NCBI GenBank assembly: GCA_963849635.1 | Contig: CAWKIA010000040.1 | Coordinates: 124,001 to 188,000, forward strand | Direction: 5' to 3' | Source: CAVRUD01 sp963849635 | GTDB taxonomy: Bacteria > Chloroflexota > Chloroflexia > Thermomicrobiales > UBA6265 | Length of the DNA stretch: 64,000 nt | Shown here: piece by piece, positions 47,108 to 55,830 of the stretch | Layout of the letters: each line of letters begins with the position of its first letter | Numbering within the stretch: the first letter of the stretch is position 1 | The notes under the pieces: model-generated | The model's input: only the letters and a program-made list of their open reading frames with translations | Databases searched by the model: none | Told to the model about the DNA's origin: nothing | Program-made: the position numbers and the translations under genes

Positions 47108-48676
47108 TTAGCAGCCGTCCCCGGCGACCACCTCCTCTGCCGGGTGGCTACCACTATTGAGTGGGCTGAAGCCCTGGTTGATCTCGATCAAGTCGGAATA
47201 GAGGTCGCCGTCGCTGTCTTCCAGGTTCGCGTTGGTGCCGTAGACGAAGATCTCGTCCCCGTCCCACAGGCAATCCCAATCGGAGTCGACCTCTTTGGGC
47301 CTGGTGCCGTAGGTGAAGAGTTCCTGGGAATCCGTGACGCCGTCGCCATCGGTGTCCGGTGTGAGGGGATTGGTGGAGTAGGTGAATTCGTCCCAGTCCT
47401 CGATGCCGTCGCCATCGGTGTCTTTGATTCTCGGGTTTGTGCCGGTGCGGACCTCGAAGCCGTCCCAGGCGCCATCATTGTCAGAGTCTTGAACGTAGGG
47501 GAAAGTGCCGGCGGCGGCCTCGCCGCAGTTGTTCAGTTCGTCGAAGTCTGGGTCACCGCCGCCGTCGGCCAGCAGGCATGGATCGCCGCTCGGGCCGCTC
47601 ACGACCACACCATCGTCACTCGGAGCGCAGTAGAGGCACTCGCCGCCGCCACTTGGCCCCTCCTCGTACCGGCCGCCGCCGTCGCCGGAGCTGGAGCCGC
47701 CAGACCCGCCTCCGGGGCCGCCGGGAGGGTCATCGTTTGGGGGCGGCACCCCCGGCAGATTCCCCACCGGGTCGCTACCCGGCTCCTCGGTCGGCTTGGG
47801 AGTCGGCGTCGGGTCGGACTCGTCGCCGCCAGATCCGCTGCCCGCGCCGCCGCCCTCACTGGCGCTGCCAGCCGGGGTCTTCGTCGGCAGGGAGCGCAAG
47901 GAGCCACCCGCACCCTCCTCCTGGCCATCCTCCTCGTCGCCGTCCGCGCCGCCCTCAACTTCGGGCGGTCGAAGCCTGGCGGCAAGCACGACACTCGGCT
48001 CCTCACCGAGCCACCGGAGGTCGAAATCCTCGTCCACCGTCAAGACGTCGCCGGCCTCCAACTCTTCCGGGTCCTCGTCCTCGACCCGTAACTCAACCTC
48101 ACCGGCCACCACCACGAGCAGCACCGGCAAGTCGGACGCCTCCAGCCTCACTGGTTCGTCTTCGTCCTGCGCATCCTCGAACTCGGCGCGCAAGAGCTCC
48201 AACACGTAGTCGTCGTCGTCCGGCGTAAAGGCGTCACCGACCGGCTCGAGGGCGTCGTCCTCGGCGACCAGCTCGAGAGCAAGGAAGGTGATGGCGGTGT
48301 CGTCACGCAGGGTGACCGGGGCGAGCAGGTCGCCATTCTCGACCGGCATGGCCTTGTCAGTGCCCAGCCTGGTGTATCGGTTGCCGCCGTCGAGGTAGAT
48401 AAGAAGCGGGGCAACGGGGGCGTAGAGGAAGCCGGCGTAAAACGGGATTGGCCGATTCTCGTCAAGGAACGCGGGCAGCTCGCTCGCCTGCCAGGCCAAG
48501 GGGTCCTCGGTGAGTGCCAGCTCCTGCTCGGCGATCGACCGGAATCCGGGGCGGTCGTCGGTTGCTGGCGGGTCACTCTGCCTGGCGAAGACAGACGTGC
48601 CGCCGGCCAGGGCAACGACGACCATCGATACCAGCGCTAGCCGCCAAAGCAGTGGGTGGGTGGAAGCGTGAAGCAT
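47108..48676 (-). CDS. Exported cupin-like/TSP3-repeat protein (2)
   Basis: 522 residues from ATG 48676. Signal LLWRLALVSMVVVALAGGTS; cupin-like domain with GGNRYTRLGTDKAMPVENGD and PVLLVVVAGEVELRVEDEDP closely matching the paralog; a Gly/Ser/Pro/Glu linker (SDPTPTPKPTEEP); GGGECLYCAPS; then TSP3-type calcium units (DTDGDGIEDWDE, DTDGDGVTDSQE, DSDGDLYSDLIE). The shared DKAMPVE and ECLYCAP landmarks show duplication. First gene of the exported cluster, 100 bases before the Cys-rich gene. Confidence 0.8.
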   Translation of the reverse strand: MLHASTHPLLWRLALVSMVVVALAGGTSVFARQSDPPATDDRPGFRSIAEQELALTEDPLAWQASELPAFLDENRPIPFYAGFLYAPVAPLLIYLDGGNRYTRLGTDKAMPVENGDLLAPVTLRDDTAITFLALELVAEDDALEPVGDAFTPDDDDYVLELLRAEFEDAQDEDEPVRLEASDLPVLLVVVAGEVELRVEDEDPEELEAGDVLTVDEDFDLRWLGEEPSVVLAARLRPPEVEGGADGDEEDGQEEGAGGSLRSLPTKTPAGSASEGGGAGSGSGGDESDPTPTPKPTEEPGSDPVGNLPGVPPPNDDPPGGPGGGSGGSSSGDGGGRYEEGPSGGGECLYCAPSDDGVVVSGPSGDPCLLADGGGDPDFDELNNCGEAAAGTFPYVQDSDNDGAWDGFEVRTGTNPRIKDTDGDGIEDWDEFTYSTNPLTPDTDGDGVTDSQELFTYGTRPKEVDSDWDCLWDGDEIFVYGTNANLEDSDGDLYSDLIEINQGFSPLNSGSHPAEEVVAGDGC

Positions 48677-48978
48677 GGAAATTCCCTTGATTCAGCCTGC
48701 GTGGCGGCCCCGCCGAGACGCAGGCGTATCCCGCCGGCACGCGGGAGCATGCCGACACGAACGCCGTGTGGGTGAATCAGCGGACGTTGGCTACCCTCAC
48801 ATGGTACGCGCGAGCGGCGCGTGGTCTATTGGGAATCTTCCCGATTTCGGCGTGGAGCGCGGCGGGTGATCGGCAGGCGGTCACTGGGAAAACTACGTAG
48901 ACGACGTGTCACGCCCTGCGACGCGTGCCGCCGAGCGGCGTGACCCAGGAGGTTGCGAGCAGGGAAACCGATCGGGCC
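48677..48978. other. Spacer between the exported cluster and an NB-ARC gene
   Basis: About 300 bases; must hold the promoter of the exported cluster on the minus strand. No gene and no clear -35/-10 pair seen. Confidence 0.4.
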
Positions 48979-51651
48979 TCAGACGAGGCGGTGCCGCATG
49001 GCGTGGGCCACCGCGGCGGAACGGGAGGGTTGGCGAAGTTTGGCTAGGATCGCCGAGACATGCGTTGAGGCGGTGCGGCGGGTGATGGAGAGTGCGGCGG
49101 CGATCTCGCGGTCTGACTGACCGCCGACCAGCAGGTGCAGAACTTCCATCTCGCGGGGCGTCAACCCGGCGTGCAAGGACGGCGGGTGGCCGTCGGACAA
49201 GGGAGTATCTTCTGCCCTGGCCTCGCCGTCGTCTGCTTCGCCGCCGGCCACGGCAATCGCCTCGGCGACGGCGTCGGCAAGCGGCAGCGCGGCGCCTTCT
49301 ACCCAGGCGGCCGCAAACCCCGCGGCCCCAAGCGCTGCCTGGGCGTCGGCCTCGATTTGGTCGTGCATCGCCTGCTCCTGTGGTGCGAGTCGCGCGCCGA
49401 CCACCTCGCGCAGCGTTGCCGCCGCGCCCAGCAGCCTCGTCGCCTGCTCGGCCCTCCCCACCAGGGCGGCGACGCCGGCTTGGCCCATCAGCCCCCAGGC
49501 GATCCCCGTTCTGTCGCCGAGCGAGACCGAAAGGGCCAGAGCCTCGGCCTGGGCGCGCCTCGCACTACGCCCATCGCCGCGTGCCAGGGCGAGATGGCCA
49601 AGCTCATCGAGCACGCCGGCAACGAACCGCCAGTCCTGCCGCTCACGAAAAACCGCCAGCGCTTCCTTGAGGTAGACGTCGGCGCGGACATGGTCGCCCT
49701 GAGCGAGCGCCAAAATGCCCTGCTTGCTTCTGGCGAGGGCGGCGCCCCATGTATCGCCAATAGCTCGGAAGTGGGCGAGGCTCTCCGCCAGCAGCGGCTC
49801 CGCCTGAGGCAGCTCTTCTCGATCGACCGCGTCGCTACCCAGGCCGTACAGCGCCATCGCCACGCCCCACGCGTCACCGAGGGAACGCGCCAGTGCCTCT
49901 GCCTCACCGTGCCGGGAGAGCGCATGCTCGTTGTCTTTCTGCCACGCCGCGATGTCCCCCGCGACGATGAGCGCCCGGATCCGGACAAGTGAGACGCCTT
50001 CGACCTCCGGCAGCGCCAGGAACGAGTCGAGCCAGGTGCGACCCTCACTCAGGAATCCGCGTCTCCACCAGAACCGCCCGGGGGCCGTGGCGAGTCGGAG
50101 CCCCTCTGCTATGCGCCCCCGTACGCGCAGCCAGCCCAGCGCAGCCCGCAGGTTGGGAAGCTCCTGCTCTAGCAGGTCGAGCCAGGCGAGTTGGTCGGGG
50201 CCGATCAGGTGCGGCTCTGCCTCCGCCGCCAGTGCCAGGAAGTAGTCGGCATGGGCGTCGTGGGCGGACTCCGCGTATCCGCTCGCCGCCAGGTGCTCCA
50301 GGGCGAACTCGCGGATCGTCTCCAGCATCTCAAAGCGCGGGGGAACGATGTCGGACCCGTCGGCCAGCGGCTCCATAGATCGCAGCAGACTCTTGTCCAC
50401 CAGCGAGGCGACCACGTCGAGCGTCGAGCGTTGTGCGTCGAGAGAACTACTTGCCGTCTCGTCTCGCCCGACGCTCGACGCTCTCCTCACGACTTCCGCG
50501 GCATCGAGCGTGCACCCCCCGACGAACACCGCAAGGCGCCGAAAGAGCGACTGCTCCTCGCTGGTGAGGAGATCGTAGCTCCAGGCGATCGCACCGGCCA
50601 TAGTCTGGAGTCGCGTCGGCGCGTCGCGCGGCCCGCCTGTCAGGAGCGGCAGACGGCGCTCCAGGCGCGCCAGGAGCGCCGGCGGCGAGAGGAGGTTCAT
50701 TCGCGCGGCGGCCAGCTCGATCGCCAGCGGCAGGCCGTCGAGGCGTTGGCAAATCACCGCGACCGCGGTGGAGTTACCGTCGGTGAGGCGGAAGTCGGCG
50801 TTCACCGCCCGTGCTCGCTCGACGAAGAGACGGACTGCCGCCGGCCCGGCCCGCTCCTCGGCCGGCGCGAGTTCCCGCTGAGCCTCCACGTCAGGATCGC
50901 GCAGCGCCAACGGAGGCAGGGCGAAGACGTGTTCACCCGAGACTCGCAGCCGGGCGCGGCTTGTGACCAGCACCGTCAAGCGCGGGCAGGCCGTGAGCAG
51001 CTCCGGCAGGAGAGGCGTCGCCTCGACGACGTGCTCGACGTTGTCGAGGACCAGCAGCAACTGGCGGTCCCGTAGGGCCATGGTCAGCGTCTCGATCAGC
51101 TGCCTATCGACTGACTCGCGCACACCAAGGGCCTGAGCGATTGTTGGGGCGACCAGAGCGGGCTCGCGGACCGGTGCCAGCGGCACGAAGACGACCCCGT
51201 TCGCGAAGTCGCCGCCCAGCGCCTCAGCAACGTGCAGGGCGAGGCGGGTCTTTCCCACCCCACCGGGACCGGTCAGCGTCAGGAGGCGGATATCTTCCTG
51301 GTGCAGCAGCGCGCAAACCGCCGCCACGTCGCGTTCGCGGCCGATGAGCGGCGTCAGCGGCAGCGGCAGCCGCGCGGCGCTATTCGCGCCGAGTCGGTCG
51401 GTGGTCAGCCTCTGAGGCAGAGGCGGGTGGCGACCCAGGAACCGTGTCAACGCGGCCGGCGTGATCCGGTAGACGCCGCCATGCTTCGTCGCGGCCAATT
51501 CACCGCCGACGATGGCACGCCGTACCGTGCGCTCGCTGACCCCGAGCGCAGCTGCCGCCTCGCGGGCCGTCAAGCGTCCGGACGGGCGCCGCGCGGACCG
51601 AGATTTGTCCGGTCGTTTGTCCGCCGGAATGTCCGCCGGGATCTTGCTCAT
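48979..51651 (-). CDS. STAND/NB-ARC regulator with N-terminal HTH and C-terminal LuxR HTH (3)
   Basis: 890 residues from ATG 51651. An excisionase/MerR-like HTH comes first (RLTAREAAAALGVSERTVRR, about 26-71), then NB-ARC with Walker A GPGGVGKTR (about 128-135) and Walker B LLLVLDNVEHVV, LDGLPLAIELAAARMNLL, winged helix WSYDLLTSEEQSLFRRLAVF, a palindromic insert (about residues 390-412), TPR-like repeats, and a LuxR HTH LTPREMEVLHLLVGGQSDRE with TRRTASTHVSAILAKL. Two DNA-binding domains in one chain distinguish it from the other three. The ribosome-binding site is weak. Divergent from regulator 4. Confidence 0.88.
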   Translation of the reverse strand: MSKIPADIPADKRPDKSRSARRPSGRLTAREAAAALGVSERTVRRAIVGGELAATKHGGVYRITPAALTRFLGRHPPLPQRLTTDRLGANSAARLPLPLTPLIGRERDVAAVCALLHQEDIRLLTLTGPGGVGKTRLALHVAEALGGDFANGVVFVPLAPVREPALVAPTIAQALGVRESVDRQLIETLTMALRDRQLLLVLDNVEHVVEATPLLPELLTACPRLTVLVTSRARLRVSGEHVFALPPLALRDPDVEAQRELAPAEERAGPAAVRLFVERARAVNADFRLTDGNSTAVAVICQRLDGLPLAIELAAARMNLLSPPALLARLERRLPLLTGGPRDAPTRLQTMAGAIAWSYDLLTSEEQSLFRRLAVFVGGCTLDAAEVVRRASSVGRDETASSSLDAQRSTLDVVASLVDKSLLRSMEPLADGSDIVPPRFEMLETIREFALEHLAASGYAESAHDAHADYFLALAAEAEPHLIGPDQLAWLDLLEQELPNLRAALGWLRVRGRIAEGLRLATAPGRFWWRRGFLSEGRTWLDSFLALPEVEGVSLVRIRALIVAGDIAAWQKDNEHALSRHGEAEALARSLGDAWGVAMALYGLGSDAVDREELPQAEPLLAESLAHFRAIGDTWGAALARSKQGILALAQGDHVRADVYLKEALAVFRERQDWRFVAGVLDELGHLALARGDGRSARRAQAEALALSVSLGDRTGIAWGLMGQAGVAALVGRAEQATRLLGAAATLREVVGARLAPQEQAMHDQIEADAQAALGAAGFAAAWVEGAALPLADAVAEAIAVAGGEADDGEARAEDTPLSDGHPPSLHAGLTPREMEVLHLLVGGQSDREIAAALSITRRTASTHVSAILAKLRQPSRSAAVAHAMRHRLV
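50417..50485. repeat. Palindromic insert inside NB-ARC gene 3
   Basis: Perfect 13-base arms GAGCGTCGAGCGT (50419-50431) and its complement (50471-50483) in 7-base-period sequence. Between them, on the minus strand, CGAGACGGCAAGTAGTTCTC matches the core at about 37485-37504 in 18 of 20 positions. Translated in frame with DETASSS. Confidence 0.75.
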
Positions 51652-51990
51652 GGTGGGCGTATCATGCCCGACATCGCCCGTCGCAGCAAGGAAAGCGGGC
51701 CACGTTGCTGCGTCGACGCGGATCGACTGAAGACGGCTCGAACCGGCCAAAATGGCGTGGTCGTACCGCCATCGCACAAGTAAACTCCGGAGCTGAAACG
51801 AGGGCCGGGGGGCGAGTGCATCGCCTGCGCGACACCGGCGAATCCTAATGTCAGTTGGCACGTCCGGCAGCGACAGGCAAGGCTCGTCTACCGAGAGCCG
51901 CCAGCGATTCGATAGGCTGCCCCTTGACGCCGGGAACTCGCGCTATCATCTTCGTGTAGTCCCGCAATCCTGTGACGTCGAGGTCGCCTC
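51652..51990. other. Divergent control region between NB-ARC genes 3 and 4
   Basis: 339 bases. Holds a weak relative of the dispersed repeat around 51757-51788 (GCGTGGTCGT followed by CGCA and AGTAAACTCC). No gene and no clear promoter elements seen. The frame of regulator 3 is open upstream to 51861, but the translation there looks non-coding. Confidence 0.45.
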
Positions 51991-54433
51991 ATGCTCCGGT
52001 TGATTGCCGATGAGCCCGATTCGCGGTCGCTACTGGCGTCCCAGCGGGATGGCCGGTCGCTTCCAACTGCGCCGCTGCCGTCTCCGCTGACCTCGCTGGT
52101 CGGGCGAGAGCGGGAGGGCGGCGAGATCCGGGCGTTGATCCGGCGACCCGATGTGCGGTTGGTGACGCTGACCGGCCCGGGTGGCGTCGGCAAGACCCGC
52201 CTGGCGGTCTGGGCAGCGGAGGACCTGGATGCCGACTTTCCCGGCGGCATCGCCTTTGTCGAGCTGGCCGCGATCCGGGATCCGGCGCTCGTCGTCGCGA
52301 CGATCGGCCACGCGCTCGGCCTGGCCGACACCGCCGGGGACGCCCTGGTCTTCCGCCTCCAAGACGCGCTCCGCGCCGGGCGGGCCTTGCTGATCCTCGA
52401 CAACCTGGAGCAGGTCGTGGCCGCGGCGCCGTCGCTGGCCGCGCTGCTGGCCACGTGTCCCGGCCTCACCATCCTGGCGACCAGCAGGGAGATCCTGCGC
52501 CTGTCCGGCGAGCAGGAGGTCCGGGTGCCGCCGCTGGAGGCCGAGGCGGTCGCCCTGTTCGTCGCGCGGGCCGGGGATGTCCGTCCCGATCTCGATCTCG
52601 GCGGGTCCAACCTGGAAACGGTCGCTCAGATCTGCGCCCTGCTCGACGGCCTGCCCCTGGCGATCGAGCTTGCGGCGACCCGCCTGCGGTACCTCTCTCC
52701 CAAGGCGCTGCTGGGCCGGATCGACGACCGGCTGACTCTTGCTCGCGGGCGGGGCCCGGGACCTGCCGGACCGGCAGCGGACGCTGCGCGACGCGATCGC
52801 GTGGAGCCACGACCTGCTGTCCCCCGAGGAGCAAGCCCTCTTTCGCCGCCTGGCCGTCTTCTCCGGGGGCTTCACCCTCGACGCCGCTGGGGCGGTCGCC
52901 GGAGAGCTATCCCCCTCCGTCTTCGACGGCGTGGCCTCGCTCCTCGACAAGAGCCTGCTCACCCGGAGTGAGGAGGCGGACGGCGATCCGCGATACGGGA
53001 TGCTGGAGACGATCCGCCACTTTGGGCTGGAGCGGCTGGCGGCGACCGGCGAGGCCGACGAGGTTCGCCGTCGCCACGCCTTCTGGTGTCTGGACCTCGC
53101 CGAGCGGGCCATTGCCGAGGCCGGCGGCCCGGAGCACGTGCGCTGGCTGCGCCGGCTAGACCGGGAGCATCCCAACCTTCGACAGGCGATGACGTTCGCT
53201 GAGGAGCAGGGAAATCCCGCCCTCGGGCATCGGCTCGTGGCGACGCTCTGGCGATTCTGGGACGCACAAGGGTATCTGGATGAGGGGAGCGTTTGGGCGG
53301 AGCGCCTGCTGAAGATCGGGAGCGGGGACGAAACGATCGACCGGGCGGCCGCGCTGGGTGCGGCCGCCATGGTCGACTTCCGCCAGGGCAACTACCCGAG
53401 GGCGGTGGAACTGGCGGAGGAGGGTCTAGCGCTCGCCCGCGAGCTGGACGCCCCGGACGCCGCCGCCCAGGCGGTCACCGCCTTGGGTAACATCGCCTTC
53501 ACGAAGGGGCAGCACGCCGACGCGGTGGCATGGTACGAGGAGGCGGTCGCCTTGGGGCGTGCCTCTGGCGGCGTCGACCGGCTCCTCAACGCCCTGACCA
53601 ACTTCGCCATGGCGTTGACGGTGGCCGGGGATCTGGACCGGGCGGAGGCGGTCGTGGACGAGGCGTTGGCCCTGAGCCGGGCGCGGCAGCGCCGGTTCTG
53701 GGAGGCGGTCGCCCTCGCTCGTCAGGGTCTTCTTGCCCGCCATCGAGACGCGCTCGAGACAGCCTCCAACAGCTACGAAGCAGCCCTGGCGTCACTCGGG
53801 GACGGCAACGCCAGGGTTGTGGCGGGGTTGCTTTGGGACGCCGCTGATGTCGCCCGCGAACGGGGGGACCTGCCGCGGGCCGCGGCGTACCTGAGGTCCA
53901 GTCTCCAGCGCCGGTGGGCCTGGATGGAGCGGCGCGGTATCGCCGAGTGCCTCGCCGCGCTGGCCGAACTGGCCGTTCGCGCCGGGCGCCCAGAGCCAGC
54001 CCTGCGTCTCTCTGGGGCGGCAGAGGCGCTGCGCCGCGGGATTGGCATCCTCGATTCGTGGCATCTTCAGCCTCGCCGTGCCGCCGCGCTTGTGACCGCG
54101 CGCCGGGCGCTGGGCGAGGCGGCCGGAGAGGCGGCCGTCGCGTCTGGGCAATCCCTGCCGCTCTTTGAGGCGGTCGAGCTGGCGATGTCCGTTGCCGAGG
54201 CGATCCAGGCGGATCCCATCCCGCCGGCGGTGCAGCCGGTCCACGGCTTGACCAGCCGCGAGGTGGAGGTCTTGCGCATGGTCGCGACCGGGCAGTCCGA
54301 CCGGGAGATCGCCGAAGTGCTGTTCATCAGCCCCCGTACCGTCCAGGCCCATCTCACCAGCATCTACAGCAAGCTCGATGTCAAAACCCGCACGGCCGCC
54401 GCCGCCGCCGCCCACCGCCTCGGGATCGCCTGA
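51991..54433 (+). CDS. STAND/NB-ARC regulator with LuxR-type HTH (4), frameshifted
   Basis: About 814 residues after correction. Frame one: PLTSLVGREREGGEIRALI, Walker A GPGGVGKTR (about 62-69), Walker B LLILDNLEQVV, LDGLPLAIELAATRLRYL. An extra T near 52738 breaks it; correction gives LTLLAGGARDLPDRQ. Then winged helix WSHDLLSPEEQALFRRLAVF, SLLDKSLL without a linker insert, TPR-like repeats and LuxR HTH LTSREVEVLRMVATGQSDRE, with PRTVQAHLTSIYSKL. Same MalT-like class as the other three. Confidence 0.85.
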
Positions 54434-54527
54434 CGGATCGGGACCGTTGGTGCCTCGGGACACGCCAGCGAAGGCGCCCGCCGGGAAGGATGCGTTCACG
54501 TCAGCGGCAATGCCTGCGCCCACCAGT

Positions 54528-55652
54528 TCAGCGATGGTACTTGCGCATCACCTCCTGCAGCCGGGATAGCGGAATCGCATGGGAGGTGCGGCCGGCGACG
54601 CCGGTGGTCGTCGTCGCCATGCACAAGGCGTTGACGATCGCCTCCTGGGTCGCGTCGGCGACGGCTTCGAAGAGCACGCTGATTGCGTCGTTTGGAACCA
54701 TCTGGACGGTGGCGGGCGCGATCGTGCCGCGCGCATCCAGACCGCGAGCCGCGGTTGAGAATGCCAGGAAGAGGTCGCCGCTGCCGTTGTCGCCGTTACC
54801 ACCAACACGGGCGACCCCCATGGTCGCCCGTTGGGCAATTCGCTTGCACTGGTGCGGGAGGAGCGGCGCATCGGTCGCGACGATGACGATGATCGACCCG
54901 TCGCCCGCCGGCTTTGCCCGCTGCGATGGCACCTCCGACAATGGGATCTCTCGTCCGACGGGGACGCCGTCGACGTGGAGGTGCTCCCGCCAGCCGTAGT
55001 TGGCCTGGACGAGCACGCCGACGGTCCATCCGCCCTGATCCGCCGGCAATACTCGCGACGATGTCCCCGTCCCGCCCTTGAATTCGTGGCACAACATCCC
55101 GGTGCCGCCACCGACGCAACCTTCCGCGACGGGGCCGCTCGCGGCCGCGTCGAGCGCGGCGAAGACGTGCTCCGGTTTGACATGGAAGCCGTGCATATCG
55201 TTGAGCCAGAGGTCGCTCGTCTCAGCGACGACCGGCAAGCGCCACGGCATCGTACCCGGGCCGTTCCAGCGGGAGACATCGTAGGCAACCAGGGCGTCGC
55301 GGACAACGCCGACGCTGTGGGTGTTCGTGATCCCGACGGGTGTCGTCAGCAGCCCCGACTCCTCGACCCAGTGGAGCCCGGTCATCTCGCCTGCGCCATT
55401 TAGCCGATGGTAGCCGGCGAACACAGGCTCCGCCGCGATGTCCTCGCGTGGGACGATCATGGTGACGCCGGTGCGCACCGGTCCCTGTCCGATCACCAGC
55501 GGGCCATCGCCCGCGATCAGGGTTGTATGCCCGACGCGGATCCCATCAACATCGGTGATCGCGTTCCATCGCCCGGTGGCGAACCGGCCGATGCTGATAC
55601 CGAGCTCACGTGCACGCACTCGCACCTCCGTAGGTGCGGCCCCTGTCCCCAT
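54528..55652 (-). CDS. P1-family peptidase (DmpA/BapA aminopeptidase type)
   Basis: 374 residues from ATG 55652, with GGAGGG 5 bases upstream. N-terminal-nucleophile fold: GRWNAITDVDGIRVGHTTLI, WVEESGLLTTPVGITNTHSV, CVGGGTGMLCHEFKGGTGTS, then GDGSIIVIVATDAPLLPHQ where the Gly-Ser bond (Ser about 253) is the expected self-cleavage site and nucleophile, and GDNGSGDLFLAFST. Members release N-terminal residues from D- or beta-peptides and amides. Divergent from the peptide-transport operon, matching a role on imported peptides. Confidence 0.9.
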   Translation of the reverse strand: MGTGAAPTEVRVRARELGISIGRFATGRWNAITDVDGIRVGHTTLIAGDGPLVIGQGPVRTGVTMIVPREDIAAEPVFAGYHRLNGAGEMTGLHWVEESGLLTTPVGITNTHSVGVVRDALVAYDVSRWNGPGTMPWRLPVVAETSDLWLNDMHGFHVKPEHVFAALDAAASGPVAEGCVGGGTGMLCHEFKGGTGTSSRVLPADQGGWTVGVLVQANYGWREHLHVDGVPVGREIPLSEVPSQRAKPAGDGSIIVIVATDAPLLPHQCKRIAQRATMGVARVGGNGDNGSGDLFLAFSTAARGLDARGTIAPATVQMVPNDAISVLFEAVADATQEAIVNALCMATTTTGVAGRTSHAIPLSRLQEVMRKYHR

Positions 55653-55695
55653 TCGAGCCCTCCATGAAAATGAGTATCCGGGCCGTTGTAAGCGA

Positions 55696-55724
55696 TTGAC
55701 CACCACTGAGACCCATCATATACT
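55696..55724 (+). promoter_or_regulatory. Sigma-70-type promoter of the peptide-transport operon
   Basis: TTGACC (55696-55701), exactly 17 bases, TATACT (55719-55724). Start codon of the binding protein is at 55831, giving a leader of about 100 bases. The best promoter match in the window. Confidence 0.6.
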
Positions 55725-55830
55725 GCGGCCCACGCTCGGCGAGTCCCATACGTTGACCCATCGCCCGTTCTCCGGCCTTTGCTGTCAGTGCGCTGCACAA
55801 CAGCCCGGAGACATCACCAGGGGAGGCAGA

